From NCBI RefSeq assembly GCF_001548675.1, contig NZ_CP010834.1, forward strand, positions 1,585,501-1,649,500: DNA of 64,000 bases. Reading direction: 5' to 3'. The DNA comes from Methanobrevibacter sp. YE315. GTDB lineage: Archaea; Methanobacteriota; Methanobacteria; Methanobacteriales; Methanobacteriaceae. How positions within the stretch are numbered: position 1 is the stretch's first letter; the number at the start of each line of letters is the position of its first letter. This document shows positions 26,265 to 36,628 of this stretch, piece after piece. The notes below the pieces were generated by a model. The model had not been told where the DNA came from and searched no databases. It was given only the letters and a program-made list of their open reading frames with translations. A program made the position numbers and the translations under genes.

Positions 26265-27053
26265 ATGGACGAAAATATCAAAATACTTAAAGGAATCGGA
26301 CTTACAATGTATGAAGCACAGGCATACGTAACACTCACTTCATTGATATCATCAAATGCAGCCGAAATAGCTGAAAAATCAGATATTCCAAGAAGCAAAA
26401 TATATGATGTGCTTAAAGGATTGGTTAAAAAGAATTTTATTGAAGTCGAAGACGGAAGACCACTGACATATAACGTCAAATCCCCCGTCGAAGTGCTAAG
26501 CCGAGAAAAAGAAAAAATAAACTCGGAAATAGATGACACAATAACAAGATTAACCTACATATATGAGAACGGTATGAGCCAGGTTCAAGCACCAATCTGG
26601 AGAATATACGGCGTTGACAAAATCATCTCACAGGAAATAGAAATCATCAGCCGTGCAAAAAGTTCAATCAACATGAGAATAGGATTCCTTTTCGAAGGCG
26701 AAGGGGAAGCCCTGGTTAAAGCATTTAAAAAAAGGCGAAAATTGAATGTGAACATACTGGCTTCACCGACATGCTACATCAACAATGAAGAATTTGACAT
26801 CATTGAATTCTTTAAGGAAAACGACATCCCCATCCAAAAAGCCGACATTCCATTTGTAAAAGTGCTGATTTCAGATTCAAAAGAGATGATGCACACCTAC
26901 ACCAAATTTACAGAGGACAAGAGAAACGTTATCCCCCAGACAGCTATTGGAATCTGGAACAAATACGAGGACGTTGCAAGAAACTATGATGAAAGGTTCA
27001 TGAATCAGCTGAATAAGATGAAATCCAAAAAGCAGAATAATAAAAGAGATTAA
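26265..27053 (+). CDS. TrmB-family transcriptional regulator
   Basis: This protein of 262 residues has an N-terminal winged helix of about 70 residues. The segments LKGIGLTMYEAQAYVTL, SSNAAEIAEKSDIPRSKIYD and VLKGLVKKNFIEVEDGRPLTY are the hallmark of the TrmB family. A helical linker (EVLSREKEKINSEID) follows, then a C-terminal phospholipase-D-like domain (YGVDKIISQEIEIISRAKSSI) that senses ligands or mediates dimer contacts in this family. No sugar-binding signature is evident. It is transcribed divergently from hcp and cupin across a palindrome, so it probably controls that operon and itself. The ligand is unknown. Confidence 0.9.
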   Translation: MDENIKILKGIGLTMYEAQAYVTLTSLISSNAAEIAEKSDIPRSKIYDVLKGLVKKNFIEVEDGRPLTYNVKSPVEVLSREKEKINSEIDDTITRLTYIYENGMSQVQAPIWRIYGVDKIISQEIEIISRAKSSINMRIGFLFEGEGEALVKAFKKRRKLNVNILASPTCYINNEEFDIIEFFKENDIPIQKADIPFVKVLISDSKEMMHTYTKFTEDKRNVIPQTAIGIWNKYEDVARNYDERFMNQLNKMKSKKQNNKRD

Positions 27054-27130
27054 ACATAAGTTCAAAAAAAGGATAGGATTCCAAAGTCTTGCTTAAAATT
27101 TAAATAATTTAACCTCTAAAATTATGTTAC

Positions 27131-28519
27131 ATGTATAGTTTCTTAATTTGTTTTTTAGCACTGATCGGTTCATATTTTTTATATGGTAAACTTATTGAAA
27201 AAGTTGTTGGCGTTGATGAGAATAATACAACACCAGCATATGAGATAAATGACGGCGTTGATTACGTACCACTATCCCGTTTGAAGAATTTTCTGATTCA
27301 TTTCTTAAATATTGCCGGACTGGGTCCTATTTTTGGAGCTATACAAGGTGCATTATTCGGTCCAGCCGCATTTTTATGGATTGTACTTGGAACAATATTC
27401 ATTGGAGCCGTACATGACTTCTTCTCAGGATTCATGTCCTTGAGAAATGACGGGTTAACAATGCCAAACATTATTGCCAAATATCTTGGAAACACAGTTC
27501 AGAAATTTATCGCATTTATCATTATCATTACAGGCGTTCTTGTTGCAGCCACTTTTGCTACAGGATCTGCAGATTTGCTTGCAAAACTAACAAATGTGGA
27601 TGCATTCATATGGATTGTAATAATCTTTATCTATTTCTTAATCGCAACAGTATTTCCGGTCGATAAGATTATCGGGAAAATCTACCCTATCTTTGGAGCA
27701 TTATTCCTGCTTATGGCTGTGTTTATGATAGGAGCTTTACTTCTCAATCCTGCATACACCATTCCGGAATTCACAACACAAGGACTATACCTTACTGATA
27801 AAACAATTTTCCCATATTTATTCGTTACAATTGCATGCGGAGCCATTTCCGGTTTCCACGCATCCCAATCCCCTATTGTTGCCAGATGCATGAAAAATGA
27901 AAATGATGCAAGACCTGTATTTTTTGGCGCAATGGTTCTGGAAGGTATAACAGCTTTAATCTGGGCAGCCGTTGCAATGGCATTTTTCCACGGCCAACCA
28001 CAGCTTGCGGTAATCTATGGTGCAACACCATCCGTAGCCGTACATGAAATGGCATTGGCCCTGCTCGGTCCGCTTGGAGTGATTCTAGCGGTTATCGGTG
28101 TGGTAATCTGTCCAATCACTACCGGTGATACTTCACTTAGAAGTTCAAGAATAACTTTTGCCGACGTGTTCAATATTAACCAGGAAAACATTAAGTCAAG
28201 GTTAAAATTAGCGGTGCCCTTATTCATTGCGTCATTCGCATTGACTTTTGTTGACTTTACATTAATCTGGAGATACTTTGCATGGGCCCAATTAATAATC
28301 GCGACAGCAGTATTGTTTGCGGGCACAATTTATCTGATTCAAAAAGAAAAACCTTACATCATTACATTAGCCCCTGCAATAGTATGTACATTAATTACTT
28401 TTGGATACATATTGCAAGCTCCTGAAGGTTTGGGATTGCCTTCAATGATCGCCAATGTGATTTCAGTCATTGCAACATTGGTTATAACCATTGTCTTTAT
28501 GAAAAAATATAAAAAATAG
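27131..28519 (+). CDS. cstA: Carbon starvation protein A family transporter
   Basis: This polytopic membrane protein of 462 residues has at least eleven hydrophobic segments. The CstA signatures are near the N-terminus (YGKLIEKVVGVDE, PAYEINDGVDYVP, FGAIQGALFGPAAFLWIVLG, GAVHDFFSGFMSLR). ACGAISGFHASQSPIVARC and TTGDTSLRSSRI follow in the middle. CstA proteins import peptides or pyruvate in bacteria. In a methanogen, uptake of amino-acid or peptide substrates is plausible but unproven. It is shorter than E. coli CstA (about 700), as are many archaeal and Gram-positive homologues. It converges on the next gene with only 10 bases between stops. Confidence 0.92.
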   Translation: MYSFLICFLALIGSYFLYGKLIEKVVGVDENNTTPAYEINDGVDYVPLSRLKNFLIHFLNIAGLGPIFGAIQGALFGPAAFLWIVLGTIFIGAVHDFFSGFMSLRNDGLTMPNIIAKYLGNTVQKFIAFIIIITGVLVAATFATGSADLLAKLTNVDAFIWIVIIFIYFLIATVFPVDKIIGKIYPIFGALFLLMAVFMIGALLLNPAYTIPEFTTQGLYLTDKTIFPYLFVTIACGAISGFHASQSPIVARCMKNENDARPVFFGAMVLEGITALIWAAVAMAFFHGQPQLAVIYGATPSVAVHEMALALLGPLGVILAVIGVVICPITTGDTSLRSSRITFADVFNINQENIKSRLKLAVPLFIASFALTFVDFTLIWRYFAWAQLIIATAVLFAGTIYLIQKEKPYIITLAPAIVCTLITFGYILQAPEGLGLPSMIANVISVIATLVITIVFMKKYKK

Positions 28520-28529
28520 AAGAAAGTTC

Positions 28530-29315
28530 CTACATGAACTTTTCTTCAAAATCAATGAAAACGTTTAATAGAGTATAATCCAGGCGATGAATAGCCTTGT
28601 ATGCAATTTTTTTAGGAACATCATAATAAGCGGATGCTATGCTTCCAGCTATTGCTGCCTGCGTATCGGCATCTCCTCCAAGTGAAACCGCATTTCTGAT
28701 TACATCTTCAAACGAATCCCCTTCCAAAAAGCAGATGATTGATTCGGGAACGCTTCCTGCACATGATACATCAAAGCTGTAATAAGGCCTTATTTCATCC
28801 ACCGTGCGGTTTAAGTCATATTCATATCTTACTTCGATATGAGTTTTGATTTCATCCTTATCGGCACCACACCTTGCCAGATAGATCGCATCTGATGTGG
28901 CAAGAGCACCTTTAATGCCTTCCGGATGGTCATGAGTTACAGCCGCAGACATATATGCCAAATCCTGAGCTTCTTTTAAGGATTCCGCCACCCATGCACA
29001 AGGGGACACTCTCATAGCAGAACCGTTTGCCCAACTGCCATAAGGCTCGGGGTCTTCCTCCTGTATCCACTGCATAAACATTCCGCCATATCCGGCATTA
29101 GGATACAAATTGCCAAAATACTGCAAATTCCTGATTAGAACATCTTTAGAACGTTTGTCTTCAACCAACCAATTTGCAATTGCCAGAGTCATTACAGTAT
29201 CATCAGTGAATATTGATTTTCTGTTATATAGACTAAAATCTTTTGTTTTACCTGGATTGAACTCATGAGTTGATCCGATTATATCTCCGCAAATAGCTCC
29301 TATAATTCCTTTCAT
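28530..29315 (-). CDS. ADP-ribosylglycohydrolase family protein
   Basis: This protein of 261 residues carries the DraG/ARH metal-site segments. These are GDIIGSTHEFN at residues 10-20, FTDDTVMTLAIANWL near 36-50, and GGDADTQAAIAGSIASAYY near 213-231. The paired aspartates bind two Mg2+ ions, and members remove ADP-ribose from proteins, RNA or small molecules. The middle AVTHDHPEGIKGALATSDAI also matches the family. The substrate in this organism is unknown. The roughly 300-base region upstream (29316-29614) shows no gene. It contains a hairpin at its far end and AT-rich promoter sequence. Confidence 0.9.
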   Translation of the reverse strand: MKGIIGAICGDIIGSTHEFNPGKTKDFSLYNRKSIFTDDTVMTLAIANWLVEDKRSKDVLIRNLQYFGNLYPNAGYGGMFMQWIQEEDPEPYGSWANGSAMRVSPCAWVAESLKEAQDLAYMSAAVTHDHPEGIKGALATSDAIYLARCGADKDEIKTHIEVRYEYDLNRTVDEIRPYYSFDVSCAGSVPESIICFLEGDSFEDVIRNAVSLGGDADTQAAIAGSIASAYYDVPKKIAYKAIHRLDYTLLNVFIDFEEKFM

Positions 29316-29578
29316 GATAATATATTGTGTTAAAATACTTAATAAAATTATTGTTTTAATTTATAAAAATTAATTTTAAACTTAAAAATTGCTTTGAAAT
29401 GAAAGAAAAAAGATAAATATTACCTAAAATAGAATAAGGAATGATAATTAGAACAATTATCAAAATACTGGGATTTCTAGGACGCATATCTAGTGTGAAC
29501 ATCCGGCACAAATTTAATTGTTAGTTTAAACTATAGAATTCCAGTCGATTACTTCACAAAAATCTAAATATACAAATG

Positions 29579-29603
29579 GGTTCCATGTTTTGACATGGAA
29601 TCC
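29579..29603 (-). terminator. Hairpin after nicotianamine-synthase-like gene
   Basis: GGTTCCATG and CATGGAATCC pair across a 6-base loop 12 bases past the stop of the gene at 29615, and a T-rich stretch follows on the minus strand. This fits a transcription end. The rest of the gap 29316-29578 shows nothing I can name. Confidence 0.45.
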
Positions 29604-29614
29604 GAAATTAAAAT

Positions 29615-30436
29615 TTAAACTATTTTTCTAATTAAAACTGAAGTGTTATTAGTATTTCCTGTTGGAAGAACCATTACCTCCTTGTGGAAACCTCTAGTGT
29701 CCTTATCAAGAACAGGAGCATATAGAATAGCTCTCATACCGGTATAGGTCCTGTAGATAACTGGAGTCTGTTCGTCAACAAATTCCCAGATGTTTGAAAA
29801 TACCCTTTCTTTTGGCTCAGCAAGAGCTGCAACCATCAAGATATCATAATCCAATTTTTCAATGACCTTTTCATCACCAACAACTATCTCAATGTCCTTA
29901 TCGAGATCCAATCTTTTTAAAACCTTACGGGACAATTCAGCAACGTCTTCAAGCTGTTCGATTCCAATGCATTTGCAGCCGAAAACCTTATTGAACATTA
30001 TCAGTGTTAATGGCAAAGGACCTGAGCCTAAAAATACAAATGTTTTTTCTTGATTGAATTTAGCCAATTGTGATTCATTTTCAATCAGACCAATGTAACG
30101 GTCATAGAAATGGAAGGAATCCAATGTTTCTGTTGGATTGTCGGATTCTAAAATTTTCAATGCATTTTCCGTTTCAAGTCTGGCACCGACATAAACATAA
30201 AACTTTCTAATCAGCTTTAAGGCCCTGTTCATCTTTTCGTCATCAAGAATATGTTTTGCTGAGTCAAAATCAATTGTTTTATCATGTGCAATGATTTCAA
30301 CATCATCCAATATCTCGATTATTTCATTAATGTCAACGTCATCTAGGGCAGAATCGCCGTATTTATCCAAATCACCGTAACTAGATAATTTGTTTGCGAT
30401 TTCTTCAAGTTTTCCCCAATATTTATAACAACTCAT
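29615..30436 (-). CDS. Nicotianamine synthase-like protein
   Basis: This protein of 273 residues has a helical N-terminal domain and a Rossmann-like C-terminal domain. The signature FVFLGSGPLPLTLIMF near residues 140-155, then KCIGIEQLEDVAELSRKVL, and IVVGDEKVIEKLDYDILMVA match the nicotianamine synthase family. The characterised archaeal member, from Methanothermobacter, condenses aminocarboxypropyl groups from SAM with glutamate to give thermonicotianamine; this is recalled knowledge. Such molecules chelate Ni, Fe or other metals, which is relevant to a nickel-dependent methanogen. A GGTGATT ribosome binding site precedes the ATG. No metal transporter is adjacent. Confidence 0.88.
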   Translation of the reverse strand: MSCYKYWGKLEEIANKLSSYGDLDKYGDSALDDVDINEIIEILDDVEIIAHDKTIDFDSAKHILDDEKMNRALKLIRKFYVYVGARLETENALKILESDNPTETLDSFHFYDRYIGLIENESQLAKFNQEKTFVFLGSGPLPLTLIMFNKVFGCKCIGIEQLEDVAELSRKVLKRLDLDKDIEIVVGDEKVIEKLDYDILMVAALAEPKERVFSNIWEFVDEQTPVIYRTYTGMRAILYAPVLDKDTRGFHKEVMVLPTGNTNNTSVLIRKIV

Positions 30437-30582
30437 AGAATCACCATTTGATAATTAAATCTTTGATATTTATTCTTATTAACTTTATTTAATTTCAAGC
30501 AAAAATAACATGTTAATATCTGAAAATTTTATTAAAAAAATAAAGTAAAAATTAATTTACATTAGCGATTGAATCAATAAAT

Positions 30583-30616
30583 AAAAAAAGTGAGAGAAAA
30601 TTTATGCACTTCTCTC
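30583..30616 (-). terminator. Terminator after idsA
   Basis: On the minus strand GAGAGAA (30616-30610) pairs with TTCTCTC (30598-30592), overlapping the idsA stop. It is followed by a run of seven T residues (30589-30583). It would end the enolase-to-idsA transcript. Confidence 0.6.
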
Positions 30617-31582
30617 AAGTACAAAATCTGCAATGTCAATAAGTATCTGTTTAGATGAAGAATCATCCAATATTTCGAGTACTTCTTTGGATTTATCTAC
30701 AGATTCTAGTGCAAGATTTCGAGCATATTCAATAGCACCACAATTTGTTAAAATTTCAATTGCTTCATCTATCTCATCTTGAGAATTATTTTCAGCTTTT
30801 AAGATTTCAAGCAATCTTCCCGAATCATCACTGGCCAAACCTTTAATTGCAATAATGGTCATCTTACCTTTACCAATATCGGAACCAATCGGTTTTCCTA
30901 AAGTCTCTTCGTCTGAAGCCAAATCAAGGTAATCGTCCTGAATCTGGAAAGCAAGACCAATTAAACGACCATATTCATACATTGCATCAATGACTTCATC
31001 TGATGCTCCACCCATAATGGCTCCAGCTTTGGTTGCAGCGGCAATCAATGCACCAGTCTTTTTGAAAATCATTTCCATATATTCATCTTCAGTAACATCA
31101 AACCTGTCTTCAAATCCCATGTCTAACGCTTGACCTTCACAAATTTTCACACATGCATCCGCAACAGTAGCCAAAGCTTTGTTATTTTGATCTGAACTAG
31201 TTCCTTCAGTACCAATAATTATTTCAAAAGCTTTTGAGAATAAGGTGTCCCCTGCCAATATAGCTACATCATCACCCCAGACCTTATGAACTGAAGGCAT
31301 TCCTCTTCTCATGTCATCCTGATCCATAATGTCATCATGGATAAGAGAAAATGTGTGAATCAATTCAATGGCTGCAGCAGACTTTAATGCAGATTCCTGA
31401 GTACCGCCAACAGCATCAGCAGTTATTAATGTTAAAGCAGGCCTTAACATTTTACCTCCTGCTCTAGTAAGGTAAACTGATGCTTCTGCAAGATTATCGG
31501 GAGTAATTGTTGCTAGCTCTTCTTCGATTGTTTTAGTAATTTCTGTTGAATAATTCCCTAATACTTCTTTTACATCACTCAT
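30602..31582 (-). CDS. idsA: Short-chain isoprenyl diphosphate synthase (FPP/GGPP synthase)
   Basis: This enzyme extends allylic diphosphates with IPP to farnesyl and geranylgeranyl diphosphate, precursors of archaeal lipids. The first aspartate-rich motif is in [13 protein letters not shown] (near residues 84-96). The second is [23 protein letters not shown] (near 215). [12 protein letters not shown] is also present. I choose the ATG at 31582 (326 residues) because it lies 7 bases behind GAGGTG. The upstream in-frame ATG at 31588 is only one or two bases from that site. It is the last gene of the isoprenoid block behind RNase J. Confidence 0.95.
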   Translation of the reverse strand: MSDVKEVLGNYSTEITKTIEEELATITPDNLAEASVYLTRAGGKMLRPALTLITADAVGGTQESALKSAAAIELIHTFSLIHDDIMDQDDMRRGMPSVHKVWGDDVAILAGDTLFSKAFEIIIGTEGTSSDQNNKALATVADACVKICEGQALDMGFEDRFDVTEDEYMEMIFKKTGALIAAATKAGAIMGGASDEVIDAMYEYGRLIGLAFQIQDDYLDLASDEETLGKPIGSDIGKGKMTIIAIKGLASDDSGRLLEILKAENNSQDEIDEAIEILTNCGAIEYARNLALESVDKSKEVLEILDDSSSKQILIDIADFVLERSA

Positions 31583-31596
31583 ATTCATTCACCTCT

Positions 31597-32940
31597 CTAA
31601 CTTTTAAAAACTTGTGCTTGTGCATTTCTTAAAATATGAATATCGTAACCTATTCTATATCCTTCTTCTTCAGCCAGTTCAGCATAAGCTGCAAGCATTG
31701 ATAAATCTCCGTGTGCTGGAATAATATGCTGTGGCTTTACCATACGCAAGAATTCACGATGGTCTTCTCTTCCAGCGTGTCCGGAAACGTGAGCATTTGG
31801 ATAAATTCTTGCACCCTTAACCTTTAACCTTCTCTCCATAATATGCCTATTTGCAGCATTTGTCGGGTTTGGAATAATCGGTGCGGAGATAATTATGTTG
31901 TCTCCTTTCTTGATATTAAAAGGAGTTCTTCCATTGGCAATTCTTGGAAGCAATGCATCAGGCTCTCCTTGGTGTCCTGTAGTAACAAGCAAATAGTTTG
32001 CCCTATCTTCATCAGCCCTTATTAATGCCTTATTTACAGCTTTTGGAGATCCATAAATGCAGGCATTTTTAGGAAGCTTTAGAATTCCTAATTTTTGCGC
32101 AATACCGCAGAACCTTTCCATTGACCTTCCAAGGAAAAATATTTCCCTATGGCTTTTTTTAGCAATATCCGCAATAGCCTGAACACGTTCTACGTGAGAT
32201 GAAAATGTTGTAACAATCATACCATTTTTCTCTTGCAATGGTCCTTTCATCACATCTTCAAGAATATTACGTGCAATACGCTCAGAATGAGTCTTTACCT
32301 CATTGTAATTTTTAGCATTAGTTGTTTCTACAATTAAAGCAAGCACACCTTTCCTGCCCAATTCCTTTAATCTTTTATAATCAGGAGGAGGTGACACCTT
32401 TTGATGATTATCAAATTTAAAGTCTAAAGCATAAATAATAATTCCTTCCGGAGTATGCAATACCGGAAATACTGCTTGTGGAATACTGTGAGTTGATTGG
32501 ACAAATTCCAATGTAATGTCTTTTGAAAGCTTTAATTTGTTTCCAGGATTCAAAGGCCTAATCGGATTAGTTACCTTGAATTTACGTTCTCCTTTTATTT
32601 GCTTTTCAATTAACGCAGCAGTATATGGTGTTCCAATTAATGGTGCGTCATATCTATGTGCCAATTTAGCAACAGCACCAATATGGTCTAAATGACCGTG
32701 TGAAAAGACTATTCCTTTTACTTTACCATCAACATCCTTCATTAATGTATCGTCCGGAATAACCCCCCGTTCAATTAAATCTAAACTATGCATTCTATCG
32801 ATATCAGTATCTTCATGCATACTAATCCTGTCCAAGTGAATACCCATATCAAAAATGATGACGTCCTCACCAATTTTGACCGCTGTCATGTTTTTCCCAA
32901 CTTCCTGGTATCCACCAATAGCGATTACTTCAACGCTCAT
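31597..32940 (-). CDS. rnj: Archaeal RNase J (beta-CASP ribonuclease)
   Basis: This metallo-beta-lactamase fold nuclease of 447 residues has 5'-to-3' exoribonuclease activity in archaeal homologues. FSHGHLDHIGAVAKLAHRYD holds the metal-binding HxHxDH motif near residue 80, and the beta-CASP domain includes GIMVTTFSSHVERVQAIADI-like sequence and YLLVTTGHQGEPDALLPRIA. The C-terminal histidine lies in HVSGHAGREDHREFL, with IIPAHGDLSML following. The location between idsA and IPP isomerase is the conserved arrangement in methanobacteria. Co-transcription with isoprenoid genes is shown by gaps of 3-14 bases. Confidence 0.94.
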   Translation of the reverse strand: MSVEVIAIGGYQEVGKNMTAVKIGEDVIIFDMGIHLDRISMHEDTDIDRMHSLDLIERGVIPDDTLMKDVDGKVKGIVFSHGHLDHIGAVAKLAHRYDAPLIGTPYTAALIEKQIKGERKFKVTNPIRPLNPGNKLKLSKDITLEFVQSTHSIPQAVFPVLHTPEGIIIYALDFKFDNHQKVSPPPDYKRLKELGRKGVLALIVETTNAKNYNEVKTHSERIARNILEDVMKGPLQEKNGMIVTTFSSHVERVQAIADIAKKSHREIFFLGRSMERFCGIAQKLGILKLPKNACIYGSPKAVNKALIRADEDRANYLLVTTGHQGEPDALLPRIANGRTPFNIKKGDNIIISAPIIPNPTNAANRHIMERRLKVKGARIYPNAHVSGHAGREDHREFLRMVKPQHIIPAHGDLSMLAAYAELAEEEGYRIGYDIHILRNAQAQVFKS

Positions 32941-32943
32941 GTT

Positions 32944-33992
<1,049 letters not shown>

Positions 33993-33993
33993 A

Positions 33994-34794
33994 TTAATTT
34001 CCCCTTGAAATTATAGTTCCTTTGACCTTTTCGTTTTCCAATACTTTAAAAATATTATTTTCGACTTCAGCATTTATTATTTTAGATTCAATTCCTAAAT
34101 CTGCTAAATATAACAATTCTTTGATTTTTCCAACCATTCCACCGGTAACATCGACATTGGTTGTGCCCTCCAAGGTATCCAGATCTTCGAGGGATGAAAA
34201 CTTATCAAAGAATATAGCATCATCATGTGTTTTAGGGTTCTTATTATAAACGCCATCCACATCAGTTCCGAGAATGACTTCATCAGGGCTAAGATTCACT
34301 GCCAGATATTGAATGAGCTGATCGCCTGAAATAACGCAGATTTCCAACTCATCATCTAAAACAACATCCCCATAGATTACGGGAATAAATCCTTTATCAA
34401 GATATCTTTTAAATGAATCCAAGTTGCCGTGAGTAATTCTTTTATTGGTTGCTGTCATGAAACTTGAAGCAGGAATTGCCACAACAGGCAGACCTTCCTT
34501 GATAAATGCTTCACAGACATGCATATTTAATTTCTTAACGGCATTTTGAGTTTCGCAAAAACCGATTCTTTTTTCTGGAAACTCAGATTTGTCGAATGCC
34601 TCACCAATTTTATATTTCTTAGCAGGAGGATGTCCGAATGAACCGGCACCATGGACTATTATTAACTCTTTAAAAGAATTGTCCAGGGAGGATTTTATCT
34701 CACGAGCGATTCTTTCAAGACTCCCAGCATCAACTTCACTTTCTGAGGAATCCTTGTTTGTCAGAATGCTCCCGCCAATTTTTAAAATAATCAT
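33994..34794 (-). CDS. ipk: Isopentenyl phosphate kinase
   Basis: This amino-acid-kinase-fold enzyme of 266 residues phosphorylates isopentenyl phosphate to IPP, the last step of the archaeal mevalonate pathway. The N-terminal KIGGSILTNKDS is the phosphate loop, and VHGAGSFGHPPAKKYKIGE carries the conserved catalytic histidine that distinguishes IPK from other amino acid kinases. VILGTDVDGVYNKNP and VDVTGGMVGKIKELL are the nucleotide-binding segments. Its place between mevalonate kinase and IPP isomerase supports the assignment. Confidence 0.94.
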   Translation of the reverse strand: MIILKIGGSILTNKDSSESEVDAGSLERIAREIKSSLDNSFKELIIVHGAGSFGHPPAKKYKIGEAFDKSEFPEKRIGFCETQNAVKKLNMHVCEAFIKEGLPVVAIPASSFMTATNKRITHGNLDSFKRYLDKGFIPVIYGDVVLDDELEICVISGDQLIQYLAVNLSPDEVILGTDVDGVYNKNPKTHDDAIFFDKFSSLEDLDTLEGTTNVDVTGGMVGKIKELLYLADLGIESKIINAEVENNIFKVLENEKVKGTIISRGN

Positions 34795-34798
34795 AAAA

Positions 34799-35761
34799 TC
34801 ACTTGTAAACCCTTGAAGAAACCCCTCTTTTAGTAAATCTAATTTTTAAAATGTTATCATCACGAGCAATAGCACTTGCCACTTCATCAACTCTTCCAGG
34901 ACAAAGTGCAATAATACTACCTCCACCACCAGCGCCAGTGGTTTTGGATCCAATAGCTCCTGCTTCCCTTGCATTATATACCATACGTGAAAGTTCTAAA
35001 GTGTTTACTCCCAAAACATCCAAAAATCCATGATTGATATTCATCAATTCTCCAACCTTGTTGAAATCTTTCTTCAAAATAGCCTGCTTAGCATAATTGG
35101 TAAGATTTCCCATAGCTGTAATGACAGGATTTATGATTTTAGGATTCCTGTTTTTCAGATTTCTAACATCTTTAACCATTTTGCCTGTATTTCCATGCTT
35201 TGTTGTATATCCAACAACAAAAGGAGCGTTGAAATTGACTTTAAAATGTTCAACTTTCTTGTTTCTAGACAGATAAACCAATCCTCCATAGGTGGATACC
35301 AATGTATCCAAAGGACTGGCCACTCCCTGAACAGCCTGTTCAACCATATGGGCATCATGGGCTAAAGACTTTTTATTGAAACGAACGTTATGATATCTGT
35401 ATAATGCAGCCAGCATAGCCACTGTAACCGCTGCTGATGAACCTAATCCAGAACCAATAGGAACATTTGAAGATAACGTGACCTCTATTGGACTGTGGTC
35501 ATGTGCTCTATAAAGAGATTCTAAAATATATCTAATAATACCTGGTTTTCCTTTTGTTAAAATGTATTTTTTCTGACGTGAGAGTAATTCAGCTTCAAAT
35601 CCTATATCAGGTGCTTTGAAAATGGATTTTTCATTGTTTGATTCTCTAATTGTAATATAAGCTCTTTTATTTACCGCTCCCGCAATTGCAGGTTCATCAT
35701 AAACGACTGAATGTTCACCGAATAGAATTGTTTTTGCCGGAGCAGAAGCTTTAGCTATCAT
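34799..35761 (-). CDS. mvk: Mevalonate kinase
   Basis: This GHMP-family kinase of 320 residues phosphorylates mevalonate at position 5. Motif 1 is in SAPAKTILFGEHSVVYDEPA (residues 6-25), motif 2 is PIGSGLGSSAAVTVAML near 96-112, and motif 3 is KTTGAGGGGSIIALCPG near 273. A conserved catalytic Asp lies in ASPLDTLVSTYGG. It is the first isoprenoid gene in the mvk-ipk-fni-rnj-idsA run and follows the MEMO gene by 9 bases. Confidence 0.95.
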   Translation of the reverse strand: MIAKASAPAKTILFGEHSVVYDEPAIAGAVNKRAYITIRESNNEKSIFKAPDIGFEAELLSRQKKYILTKGKPGIIRYILESLYRAHDHSPIEVTLSSNVPIGSGLGSSAAVTVAMLAALYRYHNVRFNKKSLAHDAHMVEQAVQGVASPLDTLVSTYGGLVYLSRNKKVEHFKVNFNAPFVVGYTTKHGNTGKMVKDVRNLKNRNPKIINPVITAMGNLTNYAKQAILKKDFNKVGELMNINHGFLDVLGVNTLELSRMVYNAREAGAIGSKTTGAGGGGSIIALCPGRVDEVASAIARDDNILKIRFTKRGVSSRVYK

Positions 35762-35770
35762 GAATACACC

Positions 35771-36619
35771 TTACTTAAAAATACCTGAAGCATAACCTAC
35801 AACCGAACTAAAATCGCCAGTCACATCACCGCTTGTTTGGTATGCAAGAATTTCAGATTCGTTTTTATCTGCCATTTTAGAGATGACAATTGTAGTCATT
35901 ACAGGCCCGTAACCACACATGGTAATATTGTATTGAATCACTTCTTCGAATAATTTGAATTCATTCATCTCTTCAATATCCTCTAAAACAAAGCCGTCGA
36001 CCTTATTTGCTTTTTCCTGATTATTGAAATGGGACAAATCCGTACTTGCAATAACTGCATATGATTTGCCCAATTTGTTTCCTGCTTCGAATATGGATTT
36101 TGCTAAATCGTTTGAAGCTAGAAAGCTTTGGGAACCCATAGTTATGGGAACAATTTTAAAATCAGAAGAAAAATACTGAAGAAACGGTAGCTGAACTTCA
36201 ATACTGTGTTCACGAATGTGAGCAGAAAAATCGGCAGATGCAAAATCCGAAGAGGATATTATTTCATCTGCAAACTCTTTGTCCACCTCAACATTTCCCA
36301 GAGGAGTAATCCATTCCCCCTCATTGAAAACAGAAACTTCACTACCTAAACCAGTATGATTTGGACTTAATATTATGAAAACTTCAGGAAAACCATTTTG
36401 AACGATTTTGCAATAGCCATGAGAAGCTATTGCGCCAGAGTATTGATAACCTGCATGAGGGACCATAACGTTTATAGGGTAATCTTTCCCATCAAAACTG
36501 TTCAATTCCGGTATGAAACCAACACCGGATTCATCTAAAAAACAACTTTCAATAAGCCTTTTTAGATTTGAAGCATCCTCCGGATAGAATAATCCGGCTA
36601 CAGCAGGTTTTCTTAACAT
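35771..36619 (-). CDS. MEMO1 / AmmeMemoRadiSam system protein B family protein
   Basis: This protein of 282 residues has the MEMO fold, related to extradiol dioxygenases. Diagnostic segments are RKPAVAGLFYPEDASNL at the start, MVPHAGYQYSGAIASHGY, FIILSPNHTGLGSEVSVF, HIREHSIEVQLPFLQYF and VIASTDLSHFNNQE. Three histidines and a cysteine in such segments form a metal-like site in homologues. Archaeal function is unknown. AMMECR1 and radical-SAM partners are not encoded nearby. It is co-transcribed between S2 and mevalonate kinase, a conserved archaeal placement. Confidence 0.92.
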   Translation of the reverse strand: MLRKPAVAGLFYPEDASNLKRLIESCFLDESGVGFIPELNSFDGKDYPINVMVPHAGYQYSGAIASHGYCKIVQNGFPEVFIILSPNHTGLGSEVSVFNEGEWITPLGNVEVDKEFADEIISSSDFASADFSAHIREHSIEVQLPFLQYFSSDFKIVPITMGSQSFLASNDLAKSIFEAGNKLGKSYAVIASTDLSHFNNQEKANKVDGFVLEDIEEMNEFKLFEEVIQYNITMCGYGPVMTTIVISKMADKNESEILAYQTSGDVTGDFSSVVGYASGIFK

Positions 36620-36628
36620 TTAACTCAC

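Noticed and set aside
29316-29578. Possible small gene or RNA in the 300-base gap before the ADP-ribosylglycohydrolase gene
   Set aside because: No open frame with a ribosome binding site and no cloverleaf or stable structure could be supported apart from the hairpin at its end.
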